From Bacillota bacterium (GTDB lineage: Bacteria > Bacillota > Clostridia > Christensenellales > Borkfalkiaceae), in the NCBI GenBank assembly GCA_003343805.1, contig QAKM01000095.1, positions 1 to 40,615 on the forward strand: a DNA stretch of 40,615 bases, read 5' to 3'. The translations under genes were made by a program, and so were the position numbers. Below are positions 8,295 through 16,165 of this stretch, in pieces; position 1 is the first letter of the stretch; every line of letters begins with the position of its first letter. Under the pieces are notes generated by a model. The model did no database searches, was not told the origin of the DNA, and saw only the letters and a list, made by a program, of their open reading frames with translations.

Positions 8295-10025
8295 TTACTT
8301 CCCGATGGCGGAGAACTTGCAAAGTTCCTCGCACACGCCGCAGCCGACGCACTGTGTGCTGTCGATGACGCACTTGCCCTCGCGCATACTGATGGCGGGG
8401 CAGCCGAGCTTCATGCACGCCTTGCAGCTTTTGCACTTGTCCGCATCCACGCGGAGGGGAGGGGCGTGCTTGACGTATTTCAAAAGCGCGCAGGGGCGGC
8501 GGCTGATGATGACGGATGCCTCCTCGGCTGCAAGCTCTTCGAGGAGCACCTTCTCCGTTGCCGCAAGATCGTAGGGATCGACGACGCGCACGCGGGTAAA
8601 GCCCATGGCATGGCAGAGCGCTTCGAGATCGATCTTGCCCGCAGGGTCGCCCTTGATGTTGTAGCCCGTGGTGGGGTTCTGCTGATGGCCCGTCATGCCC
8701 GTGATGGAGTTATCGAGGATGATGACGGTGGAGACGCTCTGATTGTAGGCGATGTTGGCAAGGCCCGTCATGCCCGAGTGCATGAACGTGCTGTCGCCGA
8801 TGACGGCGACCGTCTTTTTCTCGCTCTCCTTGCCGAGTGCTTTGTTGAAGCCGTGGATGCCCGAAAGCGAGGCGCCCATGCAGGTGGAGATGTCGAGGGC
8901 GTAGAGGGGAGCGGTCGCGCCCAGCGTGTAGCAGCCGATATCGCCGAACACGGTGAGTTTGTGCTTGGAAAGGAGATAGAATATCCCCCTGTGCGGGCAG
9001 CCCGCGCACATGACGGGCGGGCGGGGAGGCACGGCCTCTGCAAGTTTCTTGCCCTGCGGAACGGGGCGGCCGAAGGCGGAGGCGACGAGATTCTGCGAGT
9101 ATTCGTCCTCTAAGGGGAGGATGTCCTTACCGATGACCGCAAGCCCGAGCTGTTTGCAGTAGTTTTCGATGACGGGATCGAGTTCTTCGATGACGGCGAG
9201 CGACTTCACGTTGGAGGCGAACTCTTTGATGAGTTTTTCGGGCAGGGGATGCACCATGCCGAGCTTTAAGACGCTGACGCTGTCGCCGAACACCTCCTTT
9301 GTGTACTGATAGGAGGTGGAGGAGGTGATGATGCCGAGCTCCGTTCCGCCCCATTCGATGCGGTTGAGGGGGGTGGTCTCCGCATACGCTTCGAGTGCTT
9401 TCATGCGCTTTTCGACGTCGTAGTGCCGCTTCTTTGCATTGGCGGGCATCATGACGTTCTTCTGGATGTTCTTTTCGTACTTCCGGACGGGGCGCTCCTC
9501 GCGCTCGCCCGTTTCGACGACGCTCTGCGAGTGCGCGACGCGCGTGCACATCTTGATGATGACGGGCGTATCGAACTGCTCGGAAATTTCATAGGCAGCC
9601 TTGGCAAAGGCGAGGGCCTCGCTGCTGTCCGAAGGCTCCAGCATGGGGAGCTTGGCTGCCTCCGCGTAATGGCGGGAGTCCTGCTCGTTCTGCGAGGAGT
9701 GCATTCCCGCATCGTCCGCAACGCAGATGACCATGCCCGCATTCACGCCCGTATAGGCGATGGTGAAGAGGGGATCGGCCGCGACGTTGAGCCCGACGTG
9801 TTTCATGCCGCAGAAGCTCCGCTTTCCCGCCATCGAGGCGCCGAACGCCGTCTCCATGGCGACCTTTTCGTTGGGTGCCCATTCACAGTAGATGGCGTCG
9901 TACTTCGCCGCTTCCTCGGTCACTTCCGTGCTCGGGGTGCCGGGATAGGAGGAGGCGACGCAGCAGCCTGCTTCATACAGGCCGCGTGCGAGCGCCGCAT
10001 TGCCCAGCATCAGTTGTTTGCTCAT
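8295..10025 (-). CDS. iorA: indolepyruvate ferredoxin oxidoreductase subunit alpha
   Basis: The 576-aa thiamine-diphosphate subunit starts MSKQLMLGNAALARGLYEAG. It carries the POR N-terminal domain (SYPGTPSTE, EWAPNEKVAMETAFGASMAG), then CAGCPHRG and the thiamine-binding region (GDIGCYTLG, GDSTFMHSGMTGL). It ends in two [4Fe-4S] motifs: Cys 531/534/537/542 and Cys 559/562/565/569. In the second, the last Cys is followed by Lys rather than the usual Pro. The frame stays open to 10196, but GAAGGAG lies 8 bases before ATG 10025 and the longer start would run into the amidohydrolase gene, so 10025 is chosen. The substrate class is arylpyruvates from Trp, Phe and Tyr transamination; no aminotransferase is in the window. 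Confidence 0.94.
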   Translation of the reverse strand: MSKQLMLGNAALARGLYEAGCCVASSYPGTPSTEVTEEAAKYDAIYCEWAPNEKVAMETAFGASMAGKRSFCGMKHVGLNVAADPLFTIAYTGVNAGMVICVADDAGMHSSQNEQDSRHYAEAAKLPMLEPSDSSEALAFAKAAYEISEQFDTPVIIKMCTRVAHSQSVVETGEREERPVRKYEKNIQKNVMMPANAKKRHYDVEKRMKALEAYAETTPLNRIEWGGTELGIITSSTSYQYTKEVFGDSVSVLKLGMVHPLPEKLIKEFASNVKSLAVIEELDPVIENYCKQLGLAVIGKDILPLEDEYSQNLVASAFGRPVPQGKKLAEAVPPRPPVMCAGCPHRGIFYLLSKHKLTVFGDIGCYTLGATAPLYALDISTCMGASLSGIHGFNKALGKESEKKTVAVIGDSTFMHSGMTGLANIAYNQSVSTVIILDNSITGMTGHQQNPTTGYNIKGDPAGKIDLEALCHAMGFTRVRVVDPYDLAATEKVLLEELAAEEASVIISRRPCALLKYVKHAPPLRVDADKCKSCKACMKLGCPAISMREGKCVIDSTQCVGCGVCEELCKFSAIGK

Positions 10026-10087
10026 GATTTTCTCTCCTTCATAGATCGACGCGCTCCTGCGGTCGGAGGCCGCAAGGGCGCAAAATG

Positions 10088-10942
10088 TTACAGATTTAAA
10101 AGTTTTTTGGCGTTTCCGCCCAGGATGAGCGCCTTTTCCTCGTCCGAAAGGGGGCAGCTCTCGATGCGGGCGATCTGCTCTTTGTGCTCTGCCCACGGGC
10201 TGTCCGTGCCGAAGAGCACGCGCTCTGCCCCGAGAAGGCGTACAAGTTCCGCAAATTTCTCCTTTGAAAGCTGTTTGACGCGGCTCTCCTTGGGGAAATC
10301 GTCAAAGTAGTTGATGTCGCCGAGGGTGAAGGCGGTATCAAAGAGCAGCTCGGTATCGGCGAGCCAGTCCTTGACTTCCTCCCAGAGTTGCCAGCCGCCC
10401 AGATGCGCGACGATGAGCTTCTTGGGCTTGACGGCTTCATATAGGATGCGCGTCTGACGGGGGGATGCCCATTCGCCCGGGATACCGATGTCGACGCCTC
10501 CGTGTACGAGGGTGATAAGGCCAAGCTCTTCCGCATAGTCGACGATGCGCTGATAGCGGATGTCGTCGAAGGTGACCGACTGATAGGCGGGGTGGAGCTT
10601 GAAGCCCTTGAGCCCGAGCTCTTGGATGAGGCGGAGCTCTTCCTTATAGTTGGGCGTATCAGGGTGCATACCGCCGAAGGAAAAGACGTGCGTTTTGTCG
10701 GTCTGTTCGTTGACTTCCGCGGCGGCGCGGTTGATCTTTTCCGTCTTCAAGGGGTTGGTGACGACGGGCTGCACGACGGCGAGCGAGACGCCCGCCTCTT
10801 TGATGGCGGAAGAAAGCCCTTCGACGGTTCCGTCCGAGAAGGAGTGCGTGTGGCTGCGCCCTTCGAGCGAGCAGACCGTCTCCTTGGCGATGGCGTCGGG
10901 GAAGGTGTGGGTATGGATATCGATGATCTCGTGATTTTGCAT
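10088..10942 (-). CDS. amidohydrolase-2 family metal-dependent hydrolase
   Basis: The 284-aa protein has the metal-binding HxH near its start (DIHTH, 8-12), later histidines in FKLHPAY, TLVHGG and VAHLGGW, and the terminal Asp in LFGTDSPW. This is the order expected for the amidohydrolase-2 family (PF04909), which contains both hydrolases and decarboxylases of the ACMSD / resorcylate type. It is the first gene of the ior operon, 62 bases before iorA. A role on an aromatic intermediate is inferred only from that position. The ribosome binding site is weak (AAAGAAG), and an extended -10 promoter lies 28 bases upstream. Confidence 0.85.
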   Translation of the reverse strand: MQNHEIIDIHTHTFPDAIAKETVCSLEGRSHTHSFSDGTVEGLSSAIKEAGVSLAVVQPVVTNPLKTEKINRAAAEVNEQTDKTHVFSFGGMHPDTPNYKEELRLIQELGLKGFKLHPAYQSVTFDDIRYQRIVDYAEELGLITLVHGGVDIGIPGEWASPRQTRILYEAVKPKKLIVAHLGGWQLWEEVKDWLADTELLFDTAFTLGDINYFDDFPKESRVKQLSKEKFAELVRLLGAERVLFGTDSPWAEHKEQIARIESCPLSDEEKALILGGNAKKLLNL

Positions 10943-10969
10943 AGAATACTTCTTTGTGCTTTTCCAAAC

Positions 10970-10978
10970 AGTATATCA
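10970..10978 (-). promoter_or_regulatory. extended -10 promoter of the ior operon
   Basis: On the minus strand the sequence reads TGATATACT: a TATACT -10 box (10970-10975) with a TGn extension. No good -35 is seen 16-18 bases upstream, as usual for extended -10 promoters. It faces away from the symporter promoter at 11059-11087. Confidence 0.6.
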
Positions 10979-11058
10979 CATTTTTTCACAAAGGGGAAAT
11001 GTTTGAGCGGCACTTCCGCAAATTCGGACAATTTTTTTGCGAACTTCCCGCAATTCGT

Positions 11059-11087
11059 TTGTAATTTTATGCGGAATATGGTAATAT
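11059..11087 (+). promoter_or_regulatory. probable promoter of the symporter gene
   Basis: TTGTAA (11059-11064), a 17-base spacer and TAATAT (11082-11087) each match consensus at 4 of 6. The ATG is 33 bases downstream of the -10. The 177-base region between the divergent genes holds both promoters and could bind a shared regulator; I see no clear operator. Confidence 0.45.
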
Positions 11088-11119
11088 CAATGGGAAAAAT
11101 TGCAAGTTAAGGTGAGAAT

Positions 11120-12697
11120 ATGCAAATCGTATTATATCTCGTCATGCTCGTCCTCTTTTTCGGCGTCATGATCGCGGTGGGGTTTGTCTGCCGCAGGAAG
11201 TCGCGGACGTCGCAGGGCTTTATGCTGGGCGGCAGGAGCGTAGGCCCGTGGCTCACGGCGTTTGCCTACGGCACGAGCTACTTTTCCGCCGTCGTCTTTG
11301 TCGGGTATGCGGGGCAGTTCGGCTGGAAGTTCGGCATTTCCTCGACGTGGATCGGGCTCGGCAACGCGCTCCTTGGCTCTCTCCTTGCGTGGGTGGTGCT
11401 GGGGAGAAGGACGCGCGTCATGACGCAGCACCTTAAAAGCTCTACGATGAGCGATTTCTTTGCCAAGCGCTATTTTTCGCCCGCGCTCAAGATCGCGGCG
11501 GCGATCATCATCTTCATCTTTCTCATTCCCTATACGGCATCCCTCTACAACGGGCTCTCCCGCCTCTTTGAGATGGCGTTCCACATCGATTTCTGGATCT
11601 GCATCGTCATCATGGCGGTGCTCACCGCGGTGTACGTCGTCGCGGGCGGCTATACGGCGACCGCCATCAACGATTTCATCCAGGGCATCATCATGCTTGT
11701 TGGCATCGTTGCGGTCGTGGCGGCGGTCATCGTGAACGGCGGCGGCTGGGAGCAGATCTTTGCCGATCTCTCGCAAGTTCCTGCCGACAACGGCTCCGAA
11801 CAGCTCGGCGTCTTTACCTCCTTCTTCGGCCCCGATATCCTCTCCCTGCTCTCCGTCGTCGTGTTGACGTCGCTTGGCACCTGGGGGCTTCCGCAGATGG
11901 TGCAGAAGTTCTACGCCATCAAGGACGAGCAGGCGATCAAGAAGGGGACGCTCATCTCCACGCTGTTCGCGCTCGTCGTTTCGGGCGGGTGCTACTTCCT
12001 CGGCGGCTTTTCCCGTCTCTATCCCGAAGCGTTCGCCTCGGGCAGCTATGACGCCATCATCCCCGCGATGGTCTCCGAGCTTTCGCCCTTCCTCATCGGG
12101 CTCGTCATTATCCTCGTGCTTTCTGCGTCCATGTCGACGCTCTCCTCGCTTGCGATGGCGTCCTCGGCAAGTCTTACCATCGACCTCATCTCGCCCGCCG
12201 CAAGGAGCAAGAATAAGCCGCTCACAGACGGGCAGGAAGTGTTCATCATGCGCGTCCTCATCGTCGTCTTTGTCGTCATTTCCGCCGTCATCGCCATCGT
12301 GCAGTACTACGGCAATTTCAGCTTCATCGCGCAGATGATGGGCGTTTCGTGGGGCGCGCTCGCGGGCGCCTTCCTCGCGCCTTTCCTCTACGGGCTGTAT
12401 TGGAAAAAGACGACGAAGGCTTCCGTGTGGTTCAGCTTCTGTTTCGGCGTCGGCGTGATGGTCTTGTATCTTGTCTATGACTTAGCGCTCAGCAGTTATT
12501 TCACGCTGCCCGCCTTCCTCGATTCTTCGCTGACGCTCGGCTCGCTGGTGATGCTGTTGAATCTGGCGCTCGTGCCGCTCATCAGCCTGTTCACCAAAAA
12601 ACCCGATGCGGACAAGGTGGACGAGATCTTCTCCTGCTACAACAGGACGATCACGGTCCACATGACGACTGCCCTTGACGAAGCGGATAAGAAGTAA
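11120..12697 (+). CDS. sodium:solute symporter family permease
   Basis: The 525-aa, strongly hydrophobic protein has about 13 predicted membrane segments and the family's features: the N-terminal GFMLGGRSVGPWLTAFAYG, GGYTATAINDFIQG in the middle, and LGTWGLPQMVQKFYA. It is a PanF/PutP-like member of the SSS (SLC5) family, importing a solute with Na+. The solute is unknown; divergence from the ior operon suggests an organic or aromatic acid, amino acid or pyruvate derivative, which is inference. AAGGTGAG precedes the ATG. A perfect terminator hairpin follows 34 bases after the stop. Confidence 0.92.
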   Translation: MQIVLYLVMLVLFFGVMIAVGFVCRRKSRTSQGFMLGGRSVGPWLTAFAYGTSYFSAVVFVGYAGQFGWKFGISSTWIGLGNALLGSLLAWVVLGRRTRVMTQHLKSSTMSDFFAKRYFSPALKIAAAIIIFIFLIPYTASLYNGLSRLFEMAFHIDFWICIVIMAVLTAVYVVAGGYTATAINDFIQGIIMLVGIVAVVAAVIVNGGGWEQIFADLSQVPADNGSEQLGVFTSFFGPDILSLLSVVVLTSLGTWGLPQMVQKFYAIKDEQAIKKGTLISTLFALVVSGGCYFLGGFSRLYPEAFASGSYDAIIPAMVSELSPFLIGLVIILVLSASMSTLSSLAMASSASLTIDLISPAARSKNKPLTDGQEVFIMRVLIVVFVVISAVIAIVQYYGNFSFIAQMMGVSWGALAGAFLAPFLYGLYWKKTTKASVWFSFCFGVGVMVLYLVYDLALSSYFTLPAFLDSSLTLGSLVMLLNLALVPLISLFTKKPDADKVDEIFSCYNRTITVHMTTALDEADKK

Positions 12698-12730
12698 AAT
12701 GTATTTTCGATTTCGTTTTCTGCCCAAAAG

Positions 12731-12761
12731 AAAAGTCCATCCCGTTTTGGGATGGACTTTT
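12731..12761. terminator. bidirectional intrinsic terminator
   Basis: A perfect 13-bp stem (12731-12743 with 12749-12761) with a GTTTT loop; the outer four pairs are A-T, giving a T-run on either strand. It separates the convergent symporter and toxin genes and probably serves both. Confidence 0.85.
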
Positions 12762-12830
12762 CACATACAAAGGAAGGAAAGAAATCGCCGTTTCACTCGG
12801 GCAGGCCAACGGCGGGCAGCGCCGGGGAAT

Positions 12831-13250
12831 TTAATCGTCTGCAAGTTTGCGCAAAAAGTCTCGTGGTGTGAGGACGGGCACGGTCGATTTTACAAAATCT
12901 TGGATATTGCGCGTGACGATGCAATCGACTTCCGTCCGTGCCGCCGTTTCGATCATGACTGCATCTTCAAAATCGGAAACGGGAGAAGGGATGGCTCTTC
13001 GGCAGTCGATCCCTGCGGTATCGGCGACTTCAAATAGGGTAAAAAGCTTGTTGAGGACTTCGCGTGAGGCTCTGTCGTTGTGTGTATAGCGGTGCATGAG
13101 ATAGTAAATATCCGTGGAAGCCTTTGCCGTGATGCACCCTACAAACAAATTGCTTGCCGCGGCCAAAAACAGATCTTGCGCGTCTTTGCAAAAGGGTTCC
13201 CTGCATTGAAGTGCGTCTACAATGACGCAAGTATCCAGAAGTGCTCTCAT
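12831..13250 (-). CDS. PIN-domain toxin (VapC-like)
   Basis: The 139-aa protein is a PIN-domain ribonuclease of the type II toxin kind. The first acidic residue is Asp6 in LLDTCVIVD; others are Asp47, Asp93/Asp96 in SDFEDA, and the Asn115/Asp118 region in TRNIQDF, matching the metal-binding quartet. It would cut RNA in the cytoplasm unless bound by its antitoxin. Its ATG overlaps the antitoxin stop by four bases (ATGA), so translation is coupled and antitoxin is made first. The pair is AT-richer than its neighbours, consistent with gain by transfer. The RNA target cannot be predicted from sequence. Confidence 0.88.
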   Translation of the reverse strand: MRALLDTCVIVDALQCREPFCKDAQDLFLAAASNLFVGCITAKASTDIYYLMHRYTHNDRASREVLNKLFTLFEVADTAGIDCRRAIPSPVSDFEDAVMIETAARTEVDCIVTRNIQDFVKSTVPVLTPRDFLRKLADD

Positions 13251-13462
13251 ATTTTCCCAAGCCTCTCGTCACGCGCTTCCTCTTCGGTGATGTCGCCGGG
13301 CAGAATGCCAAACAGAGATTTTGCGATGTCGACACGTTCGCGGAAGGGGTTGGTGAGCTTTGAGATCACTTTGCCGTTTCGTGTGATATAGACGTCTTCC
13401 GTGGCGGAAAGGATCAAATACTTGCTTAAATTGGATTTCAGTTCGGTAGCGGTGATCGACAT
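13247..13462 (-). CDS. Phd/YefM-type antitoxin
   Basis: The 71-aa protein begins MSITATELKSNLSKYL and contains the Phd/YefM-like DNA-binding fold (VYITRNGKVISKLTNP). Its C-terminal half is acidic and would wrap the toxin. Antitoxins of this type usually repress their own operon, with the toxin as co-repressor. That fits the strong promoter and inverted repeat directly upstream. A near-ideal ribosome binding site (AAGGAGGT) stands 7 bases before ATG 13462. Confidence 0.88.
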   Translation of the reverse strand: MSITATELKSNLSKYLILSATEDVYITRNGKVISKLTNPFRERVDIAKSLFGILPGDITEEEARDERLGKI

Positions 13463-13491
13463 AAGACTTACCTCCTTCTTTTCGTACTATT

Positions 13492-13520
13492 ATTATAGCA
13501 GAAACGTACGATTTTGTCAA
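13492..13520 (-). promoter_or_regulatory. consensus promoter of the toxin-antitoxin operon
   Basis: On the minus strand: TTGACA (13515-13520), 17 bases, TATAAT (13492-13497), a full match to the sigma-A consensus. Such a promoter would be very strong unless repressed. Confidence 0.93.
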
Positions 13521-13532
13521 TATAAATCGTAC
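13506..13532. promoter_or_regulatory. inverted-repeat operator of the toxin-antitoxin operon
   Basis: GTACGATTT (13506-13514) and AAATCGTAC (13524-13532) are exact reverse complements with nine bases between them that contain the whole -35 box. A third partial site, TCGTAC, is at 13482-13487 between the -10 and the start codon. Binding at the repeat would block RNA polymerase; antitoxin is the obvious candidate ligand. Confidence 0.75.
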
Positions 13533-13591
13533 ATTTTGGAGGAGGGAATGGGGTTGAATCTTGTGTTTTGTCGACAACAGATGCCTAAAAT

Positions 13592-14773
13592 TTATCCGGC
13601 GATTTGGCGGCGTTGGACGGCGCGGTTCATGAGCTCGGTAAACAGCAGCACGAGGAGCGCCAAAAGCGCGACGCCCAAGGGGAGCAGCTTGATGGTCACG
13701 GCCTCCGCAAGTTCCCCGAAAACGAGAGGCGTAAACGTCATGCCCGTGTAGGAGAAGGCCATCATAAGGCCGATGACGGAGCCCGAATACTGTGCCCCGA
13801 AGTTGTTCGGAACGGCATGGATGAGGCAGGGGAACACGGGGCCGCACCCGACGCCGACGAGGAGAAAGCCGATGAGTGCGGGAAGGTAGGAGGCAAAGGG
13901 GAGGGAAAGCGCGATCAAAGCTGCGCCCGCGAGCACGACAAAAAGCCCGAGGCGCACCATGCGTTTGTCGCCCGCCTTTTCCGAGAAAAATCCGCTCAAG
14001 AGCCGCCCTGCCGTGATGCCGATGTAAAAGAGGGAGGCAAGGAAGGCAGCCGTCTCGCTGTCCAGGGTATAGACTTCGGTAAAGAAGGTGCTCGCCCAAA
14101 CGATGGGAAGCTGTTCGATGGCAAAGTAGAAGAGCCCCGCAAGAAAGAGGCACAATGCACCCTTGAGACAGAGTGTTTTCTGCGGGGGCAGGGCGATCTC
14201 CCTTTCCTCCGTGCCGTTTTGTCCGGCAGTCTTCTTCCAAAGAGGGAGAGAGAGGAACATGACGAGCGTGAGCACGAACTGCACGACGGAGATCGCAAGA
14301 TATCCGCCCCGCCAGCTGTTCTCGCCCGAGAGGCAGAAGCCTATCACATAGGGGCCGACGGAGGCGCCGATGCCCCAGCAGCAGTGCAGCCAATTCATGT
14401 GGCGCGCTTTGAGGTGCTTTGCGGTGTAGTTGTTGAGCGTCGTATCGATGGCGCCTGCGCCCAGCCCGTAGGGAACCGCCAGAAGACAGAGCTGCCAGAA
14501 TGCTCCCGCAAAGGAGAAAGAAAGCATCGCAAGCGCCGTTAAAAGGACGCTCAGTGCGGTGACGAGGGGCGCGCCGATCCTCGTCACGAGCTGATTGGAA
14601 AAGAGCGCCGAGACGATGGTGGAGAGGGAGATGATGAGGCTGATGACGCCCGCGGAAGAGAGGGAAGCGCCCAACTCCGTGTGCATGACGGGCCAGGCGG
14701 AACCGAGGAGGGAATCGGGCAGTCCGAGAGAGATGAAGGCGAGATAGATGACGGCAATAAAAAGGCTTGCCAT
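13592..14773 (-). CDS. MFS transporter
   Basis: This 393-aa protein has about 12 hydrophobic segments and resembles the fucose-permease-like branch of the major facilitator superfamily (MASLFIAVIYLAFISLGLPD at the start; AVPYGLGAGAIDTTLNNYTA in the first half). The substrate is unknown. The frame is open upstream to 14887, but those 38 residues are not hydrophobic or MFS-like and lie over the promoter; AAGGAG stands before ATG 14773, which is therefore chosen. It is a separate transcription unit with its own promoter (14834-14862) and a hairpin in its leader. Confidence 0.88.
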   Translation of the reverse strand: MASLFIAVIYLAFISLGLPDSLLGSAWPVMHTELGASLSSAGVISLIISLSTIVSALFSNQLVTRIGAPLVTALSVLLTALAMLSFSFAGAFWQLCLLAVPYGLGAGAIDTTLNNYTAKHLKARHMNWLHCCWGIGASVGPYVIGFCLSGENSWRGGYLAISVVQFVLTLVMFLSLPLWKKTAGQNGTEEREIALPPQKTLCLKGALCLFLAGLFYFAIEQLPIVWASTFFTEVYTLDSETAAFLASLFYIGITAGRLLSGFFSEKAGDKRMVRLGLFVVLAGAALIALSLPFASYLPALIGFLLVGVGCGPVFPCLIHAVPNNFGAQYSGSVIGLMMAFSYTGMTFTPLVFGELAEAVTIKLLPLGVALLALLVLLFTELMNRAVQRRQIAG

Positions 14774-14800
14774 GTAGGGTTTGCTCCTTGCGTGGAAGAG

Positions 14801-14824
14801 GGCCGCGCTTTTATTTCCGCGGCC
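14801..14824 (-). other. stem-loop in the MFS gene leader
   Basis: GGCCGCG (14801-14807) and CGCGGCC (14818-14824) form a 7-bp stem with a 10-base A/T-rich loop, between the promoter and the ribosome binding site. It could influence mRNA stability or translation; no T-tract follows, so it is not a terminator. Confidence 0.5.
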
Positions 14825-14833
14825 GACAACGCA

Positions 14834-14873
14834 ATGATAACACAAGACGACAGAAAAGTCCATCACGATCGTG
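14834..14873 (-). promoter_or_regulatory. MFS gene promoter with upstream palindrome
   Basis: Minus strand: TGGACT (14857-14862), 17 bases, TATCAT (14834-14839). Immediately upstream of the -35 is the perfect 10-bp palindrome CACGATCGTG (14864-14873), placed where a dimeric regulator could act. Confidence 0.55.
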
Positions 14874-14894
14874 GCGTTTTGTTGCAAAATCGTT

Positions 14895-15467
14895 TCATAT
14901 CACATTGACGAGGATGCCGAGGCCGCCCGAAAGCAGGATGAGCAGGATGGGTGAAAATTGTCTCTTTTTGAACACCTGCCAAAGGACAGCGACGGCGGCG
15001 ATGACGAGGAAAATGAGAAGGGCGCGCCAATCGAAGGAAAAGCCGTCTCCCACCGACGTGAAGCCGAAAATTTGCGTCACGAACATCGTGAGGGCGGTCG
15101 CTAAAATGAGCCCGACAATGGTGGGGCGGATGCCCGAGAGCACGCTTTTAACGCCCGCATATTTCAGAAGATTTTTGATGAGCGCCGCGATGATGAGGAT
15201 GATGACGAAGGAGGGGAGCACGACACCCAGCGTTGCAACGAGCGCCCCAAAAAATCCCGCCTGCGCCGAACCGATGAAGGTCGCCATATTGACGGCGAGC
15301 GGCCCCGGCGTCGACTCCGCGACGGCGATGAAATTGAGGAACTCCTCCTCCGTCAGCCAGGCGTTTTCAAGCACCGTCTCGCGGATGAGCGAGATCATGC
15401 CGTACCCGCCCCCGAAGGACACCGCGCCGATCTTTAAAAAGGTCAGAAAGAGAGTGAGATAGATCAT
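14895..15467 (-). CDS. chromate transporter family protein, second subunit
   Basis: This 190-aa membrane protein is a single CHR domain (PF02417): FLKIGAVSFGGGYGMISL at 10-27 and AVAESTPGPLAVNMATFIG at about 48-66 are the family signatures. Full-length ChrA has two such domains in one chain; here they are split into adjacent genes, so this one probably pairs with the product of 15464-16078 in the membrane. The two frames overlap by four bases (ATGA). Members export chromate, but the natural substrate of short-chain CHR pairs in anaerobes is not settled. No arsenic or metal genes are nearby. Confidence 0.9.
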   Translation of the reverse strand: MIYLTLFLTFLKIGAVSFGGGYGMISLIRETVLENAWLTEEEFLNFIAVAESTPGPLAVNMATFIGSAQAGFFGALVATLGVVLPSFVIILIIAALIKNLLKYAGVKSVLSGIRPTIVGLILATALTMFVTQIFGFTSVGDGFSFDWRALLIFLVIAAVAVLWQVFKKRQFSPILLILLSGGLGILVNVI

Positions 15468-16078
15468 TGTTTTCCCTCCTCGTCGGACTGCTCGCCCGAT
15501 TTTTCTCTGCGGCGGGCGTTAAAGTAGGAAATAAGATATAAAAGGAGCGCGAGCCCTGCCGTGATGAGGATGTACCACACCGAAGAAAAGGCGATGGAGA
15601 GCACGCTCAGCGTGATCATGGCGGCGATGACGGCGCTCGTTATAAGAATGTTCCACACATTCCTTTCGAGCTTTAGGAGCATCTTCACGCCCGCATTCAG
15701 GATGAGGAAGATGACGCACACCTGGATGCCGTCGAAGGCATAGGCGACGTACTTTAAGGAGAGGAAGGTGTCGAAGAAGAGGGAGATCAGAAAGATGATC
15801 GCAAAGGAGGGGAGGGCGACGGCGACGGTCGCCGAAAGCGAGCCCCAAAAGCCTGCCAGCTTATAGCCGACGTAAGTCGCCGCGTTGATGGCGACGGGTC
15901 CGGGTGTCGATTCGGCGATGGCAACGACGTTTAAAAATTCGTCGCTCTCGAGCCACTTCCGCTTGGCGACGAACTCGTTTTCAAGGAGGCTGATCATCGC
16001 ATATCCTCCCCCGAAGGTGAAGAGGCCGATCTTGAACAGGACGAGAAAGAGTTTGAGGCAGGTCTTGAATTTCTGCAT
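15464..16078 (-). CDS. chromate transporter family protein, first subunit
   Basis: The 204-aa single-CHR-domain protein has FKIGLFTFGGGYAMISLL and AIAESTPGPVAINAATYVG, the same two signatures as its partner. The frame is open to ATG 16117 and ATG 16102, but both overlap the -10 box (16101-16106) of the only good promoter, so they would not be in the mRNA. ATG 16078, with GGAG 8 bases upstream, is preferred. The C-terminus is a charged cytoplasmic tail. It is divergent from the LysR gene, whose product is the likely regulator. Confidence 0.88.
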   Translation of the reverse strand: MQKFKTCLKLFLVLFKIGLFTFGGGYAMISLLENEFVAKRKWLESDEFLNVVAIAESTPGPVAINAATYVGYKLAGFWGSLSATVAVALPSFAIIFLISLFFDTFLSLKYVAYAFDGIQVCVIFLILNAGVKMLLKLERNVWNILITSAVIAAMITLSVLSIAFSSVWYILITAGLALLLYLISYFNARRREKSGEQSDEEGKQ

Positions 16079-16100
16079 GGCGTGCTCCGCGTTTTTTTCC

Positions 16101-16129
16101 ATTATACCTCTTGACAAAAAATAAGTAAA
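16101..16129 (-). promoter_or_regulatory. promoter of the chromate-type transporter operon
   Basis: Minus strand: TTTACT (16124-16129), 17 bases, TATAAT (16101-16106). It overlaps the LysR promoter on the opposite strand over 19 bases, so the two polymerases cannot bind together. Confidence 0.75.
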
Positions 16130-16139
16130 ATACTATAAT
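16111..16139 (+). promoter_or_regulatory. consensus promoter of the LysR gene
   Basis: TTGACA (16111-16116), 17 bases, TATAAT (16134-16139): a full consensus match, 26 bases before the ATG. Autoregulation by the LysR protein at this shared region is the usual arrangement in the family. Confidence 0.92.
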
Positions 16140-16165
16140 CAAATAAAAAGCATAGGTGAAATAAT

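Noticed and set aside
10026..10196. 57-codon N-terminal extension of iorA
   Set aside because: It overlaps the amidohydrolase gene, has no family similarity and no ribosome binding site; ATG 10025 has a good one.
16079..16117. Longer starts of the first chromate-type subunit (ATG 16117 and 16102)
   Set aside because: They overlie or precede the -10 box of the only good promoter, so they would not be transcribed.
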